64,000 nucleotides of DNA from Malurus cyaneus samueli (taxonomy: Eukaryota > Chordata > Aves > Passeriformes > Maluridae), in NCBI GenBank assembly GCA_009741485.1, contig CM019220.1, forward strand, positions 3,276,526-3,340,525. The letters run 5' to 3'. The translations under genes and the position numbers were made by a program. Positions within the stretch are counted from its first letter, which is position 1. Each line of letters starts with the position of its first letter. Shown here one piece after another: positions 1-13,218 of the stretch. The notes beneath the pieces were generated by a model. The model was not told where the DNA came from. It saw only the letters and a program-made list of their open reading frames with translations, and ran no database searches.

Positions 1-577
1 CCTTCTGTAGTGAGTTTGTTCAAAGTAGGTGGGGACTTCTTTATGTGTGTGTGTGCATATTTTTTTTTGTTTGTTTTATATTTTTTCTTATTTTTTTTTT
101 TCATTTGTTTGTTGTTTATTTGTTTTTCCAGTGAATGTTATAGTGAATACTGTCAGATGAGGGATTTAACTTTGCTGGTGCTTTCTCAGGTGCCACTGTT
201 TACCCTGAGTTCATGATGCTCTGGAACAGCTTTTTGGGTTCATGACCTTAGGTTTGCTTCAATTCTGGGAGAAGCACGAGCTAACAATAATTAGGCTTGT
301 CCTCTGTTTTTTTCCCAGTGCATGTGCCAGTGATCTTCATTTAAAAGTCAATCTCACACTGCAACTTAGCCTCTTCTGAGTCTCTCTGCCTTTTAGGACT
401 GCTACCCTAAGATCTGAGTTAAAACTTTCTCTTTCCATTCACCAGTTGCATGGTCCACCTCTTTATTCTTTCTTAGGGCTACATCGCCACGTTTCAAAAA
501 CACAAATTTATTCTCAAATCTTTATTAAGCACTGACACTGTTGTCTTATAAGCCTAATGTAGGTAAATGTGTGCTAA

Positions 578-628
578 GAAAAAAAAAAAAAACCAAAAAA
601 AAAAAAAACAAACCCCCAAAACCCCCAA
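578..628. repeat. C-interrupted A-rich low-complexity tract
   Basis: Two A runs separated by CC, then AAACCCCCAAAACCCCC. Low complexity with no coding meaning. Confidence 0.9.
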
Positions 629-1655
629 GCCTAGCACTGTTCTGCCATCTGTTGATTATGTTTTGCTGTGCTGTAGTGAATCAGTGCCTATTTCTGATCC
701 TTGAATCTAAATTTAATTTCAGTTTACTTCTAATTTCCTGAAACCCTAAACTACTGTGCTTAATTTATAAATTGCTTCTTATGTATTCTGTTGATGGCTG
801 GTGAATGTAATTAACATTTTCTTGCGAAAAATCTGCACCTATAAATATCAAGGCCGTGACACACATTATTAATAAAAAAAATGACAAGGGTTGTTGGTTT
901 TGCAAATACATAAATAGCTTTCAAAAAATGTGCCTAAATCTTCACCTCCCCTTTCTAACAAGTATAAATGTATTTATTTTGTGTATATTAGGAAGGGGAT
1001 GTGAGAATGCTGCAGTAGTATTTGAGTATTGCAGTAGGATCAAGTTAATGAGACCTGGACTCACTATTCAGTGCTGAACAGCATTTCCATGCACACAGCT
1101 AATTTCAGTCCTGTGTGAAGGACTGAATTTTTAACCTAAGACCAAGGCAATCTGCCATCTCCCTTCTCACTGGTAATTACTTCCCCAAAAGTAAAAAAAA
1201 AAGAACTTCCCCAAACAAGACAGTTTGGACTTCATGCAATCATCGGTCTGTTCACAGGTTGGAAAATAACCCACTTCAATGAATTTAATAAAATAAAGCC
1301 AAAAATGATCTGTGCAAAATGGGTTATAATCTAACCCCTTGGAGTGACTTTTTGAAAACCTCATTGTGCCTGTAGTGCAAGTCAGCTGTTAGTATTTTTC
1401 CTTTTTTCTAGCTGTTCCTGTTTTTTTTTAGGTTTGTCTTCTTGCCCTTTTTTCCAAGGCCTGGGTCTCAGTATCTATAGGAACTCCCTGGGCAGCCGAA
1501 AGGAGTTTACCTCATTTTTTCATAATTAAATAAACACACAAGATTTAAACAGAGAGACACAATTCTGAGCTTATCAAACAAGAAACAGAAGTCCCTTAAA
1601 CACTACTAGGTTTTTAATTACCCACTTACTATTGATCTCAGGCTTTGGTAGTGTG

Positions 1656-1679
1656 CAGCAGCAGCAGCAGCAGCAGCAG
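1656..1679 (+). repeat. (CAG)8 microsatellite
   Basis: Eight uninterrupted CAG units in intronic sequence. Open frames through it are low complexity (poly-Cys on the minus strand) and are not considered coding. Confidence 0.97.
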
Positions 1680-4600
1680 ATTCTTCTGCTGGGTAAAGAT
1701 GTAAATTTGGGAGGATGAAACATTTTCAAGTGTCTGACTCTTGTTCCTGAAGCTGCATTTTCCTCTTTTTTCCCTGGCAAGGATTTCTGATGGATTTTCT
1801 TATTTTCTTGGCTAGATGGCAGATCCTTGAAATCTTTCTTATCTGGCATGCACAAACAAGGCTTTTCTTCAATATGAAATATTCATAGAATAAAACACTT
1901 ACAAAGATGTTAAAGGACATAGAACATTTAGTCCTGGTCCAAACCTTTCCAACTTCATTTAACCCAATAAGGGTGGAATTCTCCTGGGAGTTGCCAGAGA
2001 GTTGTGAGTCAGAAATAAAGTAATAAGCTTCAAAACTGTTGCTCATAGTTCAGCCCTGAGGGATAAAACCCTACATAAAAGGGTTTCCATAAAAATAACA
2101 GCAGGTAAGAATGACAGACTTGGCTTGAGCAAAGCAAAGTTTTAGCCTGTACCCAACACCCAATGTTCCATGTGTTATCATGCTAAACTAAATTTGGCCA
2201 TGAACAAGCCCAGATCAACTGGGGATTTGATTAGGACAAGAAAATTAATTGTTACTGGGATTTAGAGTTGATTTGAGCCCACTAAAGAGAGGGTAGCCCT
2301 ATATTTCACCTTGATTAAAGAAAAAAAAAATCCAGTCAGGTATTATACAATTACAGCAAAAGTGACATTATGATTTATTGTGTCAAACCATTCCTTTCTT
2401 CTTACAGCACCACAAAGGTCAGTGAGAAAACAAGTCTGCTGCATAAGATCAAGAAAGAAACTGGTAGTGTGAATAAAAGCCAGGAATGTCATTTTTAATT
2501 TTCAGTGTCCCTACTTTTGTGGCAGGGAGCCAGACCATAACATTTCACTTGCTTGGAAAAATTATATTCAGTGCTTTTTTCAAAGAAGTCCAGTTGAACT
2601 CCTTGGAGAGCAGGGGTCAGACTGGAGCTGTGGTTTGGGGGATACTAGAAAAAATACTTGCAAACCTTTTTTGTATGACAAAACCTGACCTGATGGGAGT
2701 CCTAGTAATTATTGTTTTTAATGCAGTTTTGTGGCAAAATCGGGGAAGAGGTTGCTTAGAAAACCTTGCAGTGGCATATGCTGGCACTTTCCTGCACTGT
2801 CATGGAAATTGTTTCTAATTCTTTATAGTGAAACTGGAAAGCAGGAAGAACACCAGCTACCTGTGCTAAAAGAAATTGTAAATCAATATTATTTATAAAA
2901 ATTAGAAGTATAAATAGCAGAGGAAATTAATGGCAAGCATCCAGCAGTCTTTGTGTATGTTGTTTCTTTCTGAACTGAACTGCTCAGTTCTTAAGACTAT
3001 TAGCAGTGTGATTTTAATACAGTCTTGGTGCCACAGAATTACAGAAAACTTTTGATCCTTAAATAAGTAACTCACTTTGATTACTTTTGTACATTTCTAA
3101 CAGTAAATGTGATTATCTTTAAATTGACGATGTCTTTGGGATGGAGAGCAGCTTAATCTTCCCTCCTCTTTTTTCCAAGTTTCCAAGATGTTTTATAGAG
3201 TGATATTTTCCATGCCAGACACCAGACCATGGTAGGCACATACACCAAGGGTCACACAGGTCAATACTCATTTTTCAGCTGACTGCAGTAATCTATGATG
3301 TGCCTGGCAATATTTAACCAAGTTTTCAAATGCTGTTGTTCCTGCAGGTCAGACTCAGAAGCTGCATTGCAGAAAGACTGAAACAAGTCAAATAAACAGA
3401 TTGTTCTATAAAAACAAGCAATCAGCAAAGTGCTAGAAAATCCCATTTTGGCAAGGAAACACTCCAGCTTTGTTCCTCGGTGTTATGATGTTATGGAGAG
3501 CCCTCAGCAGAACTATAAATTTGTGTTACACGAATGTTTATCTCCAGACCTCTATGCATGTAGTTTATGATTTGAAACACAATCCATGGTCTTTTCTCAC
3601 ACATTTGTTGCTTTGCTTCTCATGCTATTGGTGTTTTTTACAGGAGGTGTCCATTTCCTACAGGCTTAGGTGATTCAGATGAATTAAAACAAGCATCTCT
3701 ACAGACAGTGTTATTTCAGTTCATGTGACATATTCCACTTCACTGCAGATTGCCTGTGGTGCACAAATCTGTTACTCGTGGTTACAAGTTCCTGTGTCCA
3801 CAGCTTTAATCTATTTTTTAAAAAATGGATTTAAACCACGCTAAAATGATTTATGAGGTTTACAAGTCTTTGCACCAGTTTAGCTAGATTAATTTAAAAT
3901 CATGCTAAGTCAAATAACAACTTGGGGTAGATAAGGCCTTATTCTTTCCCTATCTTTCTTTCACACATCCCTTGTTCTTGTAATCTCTTATGACTATGTA
4001 TATTGCATGACATATTTTGGTATAATTGAACAACATGAACTTTTGAGTGTTTTCCGTGGAAGCTGCAGGAGATGGCCAGATTTTTGAAAGGAGATAGTTG
4101 CAGCTCGCTGTTTTAAAAATAGTGCTTCTTATAGTACCTAAAGCTCATGGAAACTGCCCACATGCCCATTCAGCTAAATTTCTAGGAAATGTCTCAGTCT
4201 TTGAAATCCAAAACTCAGTGATTTAATTTATGCTCATGTTTTGATAACTGGGTGAAACCTGACTGACTTCAGCAATACAATACTTGGGAAGGAAAATAGG
4301 TTGGCTCCATAATAAATATTGCTGCACAACTCATGTGATCTGTGGGTGGAAACACATGTGGCATACAAAGTTCACACTTCTGGGGATGTTTGCACACAGA
4401 GTTTATCTAGCTGGTGCATGTGTGATGGGAAGGATGTAGTTGTAGGACAGGTAATTATTGAATTGCTCCTATGGTAGAAATAAAGAAGCTTGTGATATCA
4501 CTGTCAAGTGAACGCAGCCAATTTCTAGTTAAGCTTAGTAAAAAGAAGTAATTTCGGAAGAAATCTTAACTTCAGATATTTGTATATACAGATAGCAGTG

Positions 4601-4996
4601 CTAGAGAGAGCTGACTGCTCCTGCTTCCAGCCCTTTCTGTTCACACTCTGTTTCTTTGGCCTGACCCTTAATCCTGCTGCTGTCCCACCTCTGGAGAACA
4701 GGGTGCAGAAGGCCAGGAGTGGCCTCACACAATGTATAAAAGGCATCTTTGGATTCAAAAATGTGCAGAAAAGAGGCTTTCTTTTAGCTCAGGCAGAAGT
4801 GCTGAGCACAGGCTCTGCCTCCTGAATCCCACCAGTGAATTCACCTTGCAGGGGATACCTGAGGGATGCTCTGTGGGTTTGAGGCAGGTACTGTACAGTG
4901 TGTGGAAACAGGGGATTGAATGTAGGGAAAACGGGAAGGCTGAATAAGACTGTGACTCTGACATTAAAGTAATTGTGTGGTATCAGTGAGCAGGAT

Positions 4997-5024
4997 GGAT
5001 TAGCATCCCTGGATTAGCATCTCT
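4997..5024 (+). repeat. 14-bp tandem duplication
   Basis: GGATTAGCATCCCT is followed directly by GGATTAGCATCTCT, differing at one base. Confidence 0.9.
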
Positions 5025-5113
5025 GTCTCCCTTTCAAGTTTCTAAAACCAGGCTGTGATGCTGTCGCAAAGGACCGATGGTATCACCCAAACTATCCTCC
5101 AAGGAGTCAAGTC

Positions 5114-5183
5114 AAACAAAAACAAACAAAAAAAAAAACAACAAAAACCCCAAAAAAAAATACCCAAACCCAAAACAACAAAC
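5114..5183. repeat. A-rich/AC low-complexity tract
   Basis: About 70 bp of A runs interrupted by C (AAACAAAAACAAACAAAA, then ACCCCAAAAAAAAATACCC and so on). A chance ORF of 147 codons passes through it. Confidence 0.9.
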
Positions 5184-7788
5184 TTTTCAAAGCTTCTTAA
5201 GTGATGCTCCAACTCCAGGCTGTCTGGGAGGGACTAACCTAAATATCAGCATCTACATGCAGCCAGTGTGTCTCATCTGCTGTGCTGGGGGAGATTTGAT
5301 TGATGAAGCCACAGAGAGTGGCTGGGTTCTGGTTCCCCATCGTGTCACTCTGCAAATTCCTGTGTCTCCACGTGCTGAATCTCCAGAGGCGATGGATTTT
5401 AGGCATCTGGCTCAGAGGCAGGCCTATGCATTCCAACACGGAAATGTAATCATCATGTACTGTGGCTTTCTCGCCATGACCTCAGCCAACCATGCTATTT
5501 TGGAGCTTATAAACTTTTAACTCCATCTTAATGAAGTTGAGCTAGTAGAATGTCCCATTTAAATAATTTAATAATATGTCTGGATGAAATGGCTGCTATC
5601 TAACTGGTAGAAATAACAGAAGTGATTAAATTAAATTCAATATACACATTAGCCACTGAACTACACAGCCATAAAAGAATGAAGAGTGTGGTCTAAAGAG
5701 TTGTCTCTTTTCCTCCCACAGCTTTATAATTATATCTTCAGGGAAATGCCACAGCTCAGCATTTAACGATCTGCCATCAGAGACATTTACGAGGAGATTT
5801 TCAGGGAAGGAGAGAGTTGACGGTGTCTTTTGTACCAAAAAAAGCAGTCATTGAATACTCTGGCAATCGCCTGCTGAGTGGAGCATTGATCCATATATTT
5901 ACATATCATGTGGAGTTAATAATTCTAAGTTTTTCCTCAAAGAAAATCCACAACAACATCATGATCTCCCAGGAAATGTTTGGAAAATAAAGCATAAATC
6001 TTGGACAATGTTAATCTGTCACTGCCCTACAGCAGATTTGTATGGTTTGAAAGAGCACAGCTGATCAGTTCAGGACACCGATTGTGTTCCATGAGGAGTG
6101 GCTCTGGCAAAGCCCAGCCCCTTTTCAACACTGGCACACTGGGTACACTGGAAAAAGGGGGAGACATTTCAGTGTAGGAAGCAGTAGAACGAAGTATTCA
6201 TGACGAATTAACAGATGGCACAGAGTAAACAAATGGAAAAATTAGCAAAATGCTTTTCCTAGTGCCAAACTGTGAATGAAATTGAAATATCCTGTGTAGC
6301 TGTAGCTGGTAGGGATGCAGAGATATTCCAGTTACTTTCGAGGTGGAAACTGTAAGTCTGGATGAAGACTAATCTATTAAAGGCTCAGCATCAGAAACTT
6401 ACAACTTAAATACACATTTAATTTCCCAAATGGACAAAGAAAAGTCTGGCTTGTGGCTGTCAAGTGTTTCTCAGACATTTCAAAACATAGCTTTCATAAC
6501 TGCTCATCTCTTTGCGCAGATTAGATTGTCCAAATGGATTCTGAGATGCAGGAAAAGATCAAGTACCCTTAAGAAGAAAAAGACAAACTTAAACAGACCT
6601 GTGAGTGCATTTATTTGACTCACTGAAATGTTCAATAAGAGTTGAAGAAGTCTGTTTAATTAAGTTGCATGCACTCCTAATCTAGTGAGACAGGGATTTC
6701 CAAGGGGATATTGTCAGATTCTGAGTGAGGAGGTAACGGCATCCACTGCGTTGTCATTTATAGTGGCTGTTTATCACTTGCATTTGTCCCAGCATAGACA
6801 GTCAAAGACATAAACCACAATCATTTCTACTTGCAGCAAAACTCTAAATACTGTGACTGTTACATTTTATCCATTTGTAAGGCGTTGGCTTCTGCTGACC
6901 TCCTTCATGGACTGGAGCCTCACAGAGTCATTCAGCATTTTGTGTGAGAGATGCTCTTTTCTTTTGAGCATCCTCTGCTGTAGCCCATGAACAGGAGAGT
7001 CCCTCATCACTGCTGGGATTTTGCAAAGAGGGAATTACCAAAAAAAAGCTGGTTTAATTTCAAGCTCCATTAGACACACTGTTTGCCAAATGGAAGAAGA
7101 CCAAATTGGTTGGAAATCTTGTCCTGAAACCTCTACGTTGGTATTAAAAATCAGAAGGAGTAGGTAGTAATAAACAGAAATCACGTAATACATCATCTAA
7201 ATCACTCCCTTTAAATCACTTTGAGTCTTTTAACTTTTATTTTTTCTTTGTGGAAATGTAAAGTACTTACTCTGGGACTATTGATTACAGAACTGTAGTA
7301 CCAGCCTGGGATTTCCAATACTAGGTTGTTGAAATCAGTATTTGAATGACTTAAATATAATTTTGCTATGATGTGAACACTGCAATTAGAGGAAGGAAAC
7401 AATATAATTAATAAGGAGTAAAGCTGATTTTATTCCAATCTATTATTTTTACAAGTGGCAAGATTTATTCCTCCGTCTGCACACTGAACTGGTTGTCTTC
7501 ACGTGGAGCATTTCCCCCATGAAGGTCTATGTTCAAGTTTCATCAGATGAACTGCCACTATAATGTTGATGTGTTATTCCTCCTGCAAATGTTGTGTTGT
7601 CACCAATGCTGAGGATGAGTGGCTCCTGCCCAGGCACTGAGAGCTGGGTCCTGTTGAGTAGGTTGAGCAATATTTTTTAATTTCATATTTATATTCAAAG
7701 TTGTACTCATGATTTTAGGGTCTAGCAAAAGTCATCTGTTTATTTAACATCCAGCTCAAGTATTTGTAAGGGAAGTTGTTGTCAGCAG

Positions 7789-8403
7789 GGGCTGAACATG
7801 AGCCAGCTGTGGCCAAAAGGGCCGATGGCACTGGCTTGTATCAGCAATAGTGTGGCCAGCAGGACCAGGGCAGTGACTGGCCCCCTGGGCTGGGCTCTGC
7901 TGGGCACAGTTCTGGGGTCAGTTTTGGTCCCTCACTACAAGAAAAGCATTGAGGGGCTGGAGCTTGTCCAGAGAAGGGAATGGAGCTGGTGAAGGGTCTG
8001 GAGCACCAGGAGCGGCTGAGGGAGATGGGGGGACTCAGCCTGGAGAAAAGGATCCTCAGGGGGACCACTTTGCTCTCTGCAGCTCCTAAAAAAGAGATTG
8101 CAGTGAGGTCAGGTCGGTCTCTTCTCCCAGGTAGCAAGTGCTAGGACAAGAGGAAATGGCTTCAAGTTGTTCCTGGAGAAGTTCCGCTTGGATATTAAGG
8201 CAAATTTCTTCTATGAAAGGTTTTCAGGCACTGGAATGTACTTCCCAGGGAAGTGGCAGAGTCACCACCCCTGGAAGTCTATAAAAGATGTGTAAATGTA
8301 GCACTTGGGAACACGGCTTAGTGCTGGGCTTGGCAGCACTGGAGGAATGATGTGACTCGACCCTAGATGGCTTTTCCAGCCTAAACGATTCTATGATTCT
8401 GTG
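7789..8403 (+). mobile_element. CR1 LINE, 5'-truncated copy with 3' end
   Basis: This is the longest CR1 copy, about 615 bp. It begins in the C-terminal reverse-transcriptase part of ORF2: codons for PHYKKSIEGLELVQRR lie near 7930-7980, a block typical of CR1 ORF2. It runs through the 3' UTR (GGACAAGAGGAAATGGC at about 8142, AGGGAAGTGGCAGAGTCACC near 8250) to the terminal ATTCTATGATTCT repeats characteristic of CR1 3' ends (8388-8400). Small deletions and stops have destroyed the reading frame, so it is a dead fossil. Truncation from the 5' end is the usual CR1 insertion outcome. Confidence 0.93.
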
Positions 8404-8539
8404 CTCAGTAATTAATGTAAGAAATATCTTTCTGACTGTACTAAGAAGCGGGTCAGGTCTCTGCTCTGATGGGTTCAATTGATCCAGCAGCCACAGTGAT
8501 GGATAAGGAGGTGTTTGAGCTCATCCCTGCTGTTGGGCT

Positions 8540-9020
8540 GACGCCGTTGGCTGTGGCGGTGCCCCGGTGCCGTTTGTAGGCCTGCCAAGGCCCAGAGTAG
8601 CTCTCAGGTGTCTGAAGTGCATGGCTCTAGTCTCAATTTTTAAATATTCCCCTCAAGAGCTATTATCAGAGTTGCCAATATTAAAACTGTCCTTAGTCTG
8701 GAAAATAGGGATCCTGGCGGGACAACAGTAATGCAGGATCTCAAGCCCAAAGTGGGGTGAGGGGGGCTAAATCTGGAGGTGTTGCCACACGGAAGGTAGC
8801 CAAGACAAGCAGGAGAGTTAAGTTGATTCAGTGGATCAGATTTAGGTTGAATCTGATTTAAAATGGATTTATATTTGTGTGCTTGTTTGTTTGGCAAGGT
8901 GGGATCAGTTGCCAGAGCCACCCTTGGGGCTGCGCCGGCCGCCCACGCGCGGTGTTGATGTGCAGTGCCAGCAGCAGGCTGAGCGTCCTGGAGTGCCGGG
9001 GAGTGAATGTCAGCTCGTTT
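8540..9020. promoter_or_regulatory. Small CpG-enriched patch (possible regulatory element)
   Basis: CpG is rare in this intron, but five CpGs fall within 8542-8572 and six within 8933-8951, with a few more up to about 9010. Density and length are below a normal CpG island, and no TATA box, conserved exon or clear transcription start is apparent. It begins about 140 bp after a CR1 3' end. It may be a weak regulatory element, a GC-rich unrecognised repeat, or chance. Confidence 0.25.
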
Positions 9021-9402
9021 AATCTCTGTCAGCGTGCTCCTCCCTCACTTCATCTGCTGAAAAGAAAGTTTTAAAGGATGCATTTAAAGAAATGTTTCCA
9101 AGATTCACTGGAGGAAGTGTGTTCCTGGGTGTCTCTTGGCTCTAGTTTAACCCGTGACTCTCCGGGCAAGTGATTTTGGAGTCACCTCCAGTGCCAAGGA
9201 TAGAGCATTTAGTTCTTACTGTGGCTGGTAATACAGTGATTGCTCTGTAAATCAGGAGGGAAATAGATTTGTGAGTGCTGGGTGCTGTTTAAAAACTCAG
9301 TGTTTACCATGAGGTCAGAAATCCTAGGGCTTGCTGTGGCTCGAGACAGATTCGTCCTTGCCTGTCTCTCAATTTTGTATGTATACATTTGTTGTTCAGG
9401 GG

Positions 9403-9477
9403 ATTATATATCTATATACATATGTTTATATATATATTTCTTCCTCTCTCTGTCTTTCTCCGTCCTCTCTCTCTCTG
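9403..9477 (+). repeat. TA-rich plus pyrimidine (CT) microsatellite
   Basis: A TATATATCTATATACATATG type stretch, TA repeats to 9437, then a CT-rich run (TTCTTCCTCTCTCTGTC, CTCTCTCTCTCTGC) to 9477. Confidence 0.9.
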
Positions 9478-12139
9478 CACGCATATCAAGGTTAGTAAGG
9501 AAAGAAATTGTAATAGTCTCCTGAAGATCTTTAAATACTTTTCCATCTGAGTTTAGCATGCAACAAGCAATTCTCAACATTTTAGCGTTTAATTTTTTGA
9601 AGATCTGACTGGTCATTTTGAGAACATGCTGAATGCATTGACATGTTTGCATTTGTCGAATCCCTTGGGTGCTGCAGGAGGACAGTAGACTTTTACAGCC
9701 AGGAAAGAGCCATTCCTGCAGAAGCCTCCTCTCCCATAGCAGTGATTTCTACTTCCCAGGGAGCGGAAGACAGCACACACTGCTCGGCTTTATTGCAAGG
9801 CACTGCACCAGCTGAAGAAATGGATCCACTCATTCAGGACAAGTAAGCAAATTCAGCTGGCTGATGAAAGGAAGCCTAGACAACGGTGTTCAAACACTCG
9901 CTCCCATTTCCTCCCCCCGTCCCCAGATGTCTGGTTTCAGTTTTAAAACATAATAACATTTCATTAAGGAGTCATAGCAACCCCTCACTAATTTGTGAAG
10001 AGTACATCGTGAGCTACATTCTGTACTTATCAACATTTGAGCACTTTAGATCTTGTTTCATCTCATTAGTGGATGTTTATGGGACCTGAGGGTTTCAGCA
10101 CTCCCTGACTCATTAGTCAGCCTGTGGTGGGGCAGGTTATATACTACAGGAAACCATTTCCCAGCCTTTAAATGCTCACACAACCTTCAGCACGAGTTCA
10201 GTCTGAGATATTTTCCCCCATTAAACAGTCAACCAGGAAGGAATGTGCAAAGGTGTGTTGTTTCCTTTCAAAGATACCACTTCGTGGAATGCTGCGTGTA
10301 TCGAAGTCACACTGTGCTCGGTCGCAGACAGCTGTACCACCACAGAGATGTCATTTCAAAGAGCTGGGTATTTAAATTGCTGGTTCTGGGAAAATTTAGC
10401 CACAGGATGGCATTTACAGGAAACAGCAAACCAGAAGAATGTATCGTGTTGGAAATTGCTTGGTGTTTACATCAGAAAGAGTAGGAATTCTGTTTTCCCA
10501 CTCATTTACTGGACTGAAGCCTTTTTTCCCCAAATGCTGCAGTTAACTTAGGTTCGTGCAGGATTTAATTAGTATGAAAATAAGTGTTCTTTTTCCTCCA
10601 TTACATTTATTAAGCAGTGCACTATTTAGTAAACTGTCAGTGGCATCTGTTGCAGAAAAGGCAAATAAAGTACTGATGCAGAAGGAGGTAGTTTTTCCAG
10701 ATTATTGATATGTAGTTTCACAAATTTATGAAAAAAGTCCCCTAAGCACATGGTTTGTTTGGAAATAATCCACCAATCTGCTTTTTGTGGCGTTGTTTCT
10801 AATACTGCTTTTCTTCCTCGTCACAATGTGTGGTTTTCTCTGAAATGCACGAGCAAATAGGAAAAACAAATGCGAGTGTGAATGAACAGTGTGATGTAAA
10901 CGATGGAGCAGGAAATGGCATCTTAAACTTGTTTACAATATGCTGTAAGTCAAAGCGTAAGAAACTGCTTTAATAACGAGCAGTTGACAATCATGTTAAT
11001 TAGGAAATCACTGAAAAAAATTGTGCCGCTTGCGTGATAATTGCCTTATTAACACTGCATAGACTGTATTCATTTTTCAAGGATTATTGTAGAATTCACA
11101 TTCACATGTGCTTTTGCAAAGATGGGAGGGATTTGCTTCATTATGGTGAAGCCCTGTTACTGTCAGTGGGAGAAGGTAGTTGGTTGGGTCCTTAAAAATC
11201 CCTGCCAGAATGCAAATGCGATGAAGATCAATATCAGATCTTATCTGAATAAGTATTTTTGAATTTTACAGTTGCTACCTGGCAAACTGTGCTTATGGAA
11301 TAATAACTTTACAAATTGGAAATCTTCAGCCTCATTCATCAAGTGTAGCTGCACAAACACTGCATGAGTTTGTTACCAATTTTTATGCATGAGTTGCTGG
11401 GCGCCTTGTGGTTTTGATGGGAAATGGAAAACTGAGGGCTCTTTGAGGGAACTTGGATTTGAAAGGAAAAAAAAAAAGCAATATTTGATTTCAAAAGGCT
11501 GAAGTACAGCTAGAAGCAACACCAGTGCTTTTCTTCCGTGCCCAACAGCCGAACAAGCTGCTAAATACCAGAACATCATCCTCCAGGAGCCTCATGCTGG
11601 TGGAGCTGTCAGAGGACACTGCAGTGAGTCCGAGGCTGCCAGGGATGTGGCAGAGGATGCACTGCAAGTCTGTCATCAGGACAGCACCAGCACGTGCTGT
11701 ATCTGCAGCTTTCCCCTCACTCACGTGAATCCAAAGTGATTTGCAGGAGCTGGATGGTTTTCTAGAGGGTAGAATTGCTGCATTTAGTCCGCACCACACG
11801 TTTCCAGCAGTCAGTTCAAGCTGACCCTGGTGGTTTTGCTGTGAGGACCCTGCTAACTGGAAGCAGCCCAGCTCAGTACCTGTGTCCGTGTTGGAGTGGC
11901 CATGCTTGAGAGCCAGGCAGCAGCTGAGAGCATCTTCATGCTCTAGTGCTCGTTCCATTTTATCTGTGTTTCTTGAATCCTTTCTTCAGCTGTACTTACA
12001 CAAGAGTAAAAGCTGTATTCCTAGAGCTGTCTGGCAGCACAGCTTTCCAAGCGTGGGTTTTTTTAATGTTACTTGAAGTAAAGTGCTTCCTTTTCTGCTG
12101 TGCAGAGCTGCTGCCTTTGGAGCAGAATGGCAGTGTCTG

Positions 12140-12151
12140 CACACACACACA
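12140..12151 (+). repeat. (CA)6 microsatellite
   Basis: Six CA units, too short to be notable. It lies 59 bp before the left inverted-repeat arm. Confidence 0.85.
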
Positions 12152-12209
12152 CCCAGACTCGTGCCATTCCTGTATCTGCTTTGTACAGGTATCCAGGCAT
12201 TGGAACAGT

Positions 12210-12306
12210 TTGAGAGATCCACAAGGAACCTTCTCAGATGGAAGCAGGAGGCTGGAGTCTTCTGGCAGGATTTGGGATAAATGTGATTGTTTTCTGTGAT
12301 CAAGAT
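12210..12306 (+). repeat. Left arm of a long inverted repeat
   Basis: This 97-bp segment (from TTGAGAGATCC to GATCAAGATG) is the reverse complement of 13219-13319 at about 94% identity. There are roughly six substitutions and one gap of about 4 bp in an A-run. Similarity stops abruptly at both ends. It does not resemble CR1 and I do not recognise the family. Confidence 0.88.
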
Positions 12307-13218
12307 GTAAACTTGGAGGGAACAGTTGTAGCTCTGCCAGGAAGTGAAGCGTCCTCTTCCCACTGTGGGCTTTCAGTTTCCTGGGGGATCATGAGGAAGA
12401 GAAGTCACGGAAATAATGACAGGAAGGGCTAACATTTTAGGGGAAGTTTGTTCACTTCTTTATCCTTAGACTTTTACCCTGGGCTGCCACAGGTTATCCT
12501 GCAGTGTTTCCTTCCAGAAGAGGATAATTCTGTCACTCTGACTCCATGGCCTGATGTAAATCTTGTTTAGGTGATCAGCCCCTCAGAACCAAGGGAAAGT
12601 GCTTTTCTCTTATCTTTTTAGGGGCAAGAGGATTTGCTGCATGAGCACGGATGACTTAAAGGGACCAAACATGAAATTCTGTCTTAAGCTTCTGTCTTTT
12701 GTTGTCAGGTATTTACAATAGTCCCGGGCAAGTTATCAGAGTTACTTCAGCTCTTTGTTTTCTGTCACTTCTGGAGAACAGGAGGGCATCAAGGCCCTGG
12801 AGTGGCTGCTTTTAAAGGCTGTTTTGAGGACTTTTCTTTGGCCAGTGCCCCATGTGGATGGAGTGTTTAGTCCTGGGCAGCAGCCACTGATTTTTGCACT
12901 TCATGTTGGCAGTTATATCACCTGATGACTCGAGAGATTTTCTCCCTTCATCTGTGCTGGCTTCCTTCTGTTCTCAAACTCACACCTCTCCTTCCCACCA
13001 TCCTTTCCCTGTGTTTTTCCTTGCTCTGTCCCCAATGTGTGCACTTTGGAATTCAGGATGGGTCTGCAGGGCTGTCCAGGGGCTGAGAGGATATTCCCAA
13101 CAGATGCCTGGAGAATCACAGCAGGAATGTGCAGGATGTGGTCTGTGATGCTGGGGTTGTTGGGAAGACAGGGGCTATCCTGCACCTTGAGGTGTCCAGT
13201 TGGGAGAAGCCAGTGGAC
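12307..13218. other. Spacer between the inverted-repeat arms
   Basis: 912 bp, more GC-rich than the surrounding intron, with no recognised coding domain or transposase-like frame. If the arms are terminal inverted repeats, this would be the body of a non-autonomous element of about 1.1 kb. If they are two independent insertions or a local inverted duplication, it is ordinary intron. No target-site duplication is evident outside the arms, which weakens the transposon reading. Confidence 0.4.

Larger units (their letters stand above)
1..7788. other. Intronic stretch with simple repeats only
   Basis: AT-rich sequence with T-rich (about 60-130) and A-rich tracts, a (CAG)8 microsatellite, one 14-bp tandem duplication and one long C-interrupted A-rich tract. 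Open frames here, including one of 147 codons at 5077-5520, start inside low-complexity sequence and show no domain or splice support. I see no gene. Confidence 0.7.
8404..12209. other. Intronic stretch with a CpG patch and a microsatellite
   Basis: Between the long CR1 and the inverted repeat I see a CpG-enriched patch (8540-9020), a TA/pyrimidine microsatellite (9403-9477) and a (CA)6 run (12140-12151). The rest is unique-looking intron. A 143-codon frame at 10053-10484 (+) and a 155-codon frame at 11491-11958 (-) lie here in comparatively GC-rich DNA. Neither shows a recognisable domain. Confidence 0.6.

Noticed and set aside
5077..5520. 147-codon open frame on the plus strand
   Set aside because: Its N-terminal third is translated from an A-rich low-complexity tract, it has no recognisable domain, and no splice or promoter signals support it.
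10053..10484. 143-codon open frame overlapped by two other frames
   Set aside because: Three overlapping frames are open in the same stretch, which points to chance absence of stops rather than selection on one frame.
11491..11958. 155-codon open frame on the minus strand, the longest in the window
   Set aside because: It lies in comparatively GC-rich intron where stops are rarer by chance. Its composition is unremarkable, no domain is recognised, and overlapping frames on the plus strand are also open.
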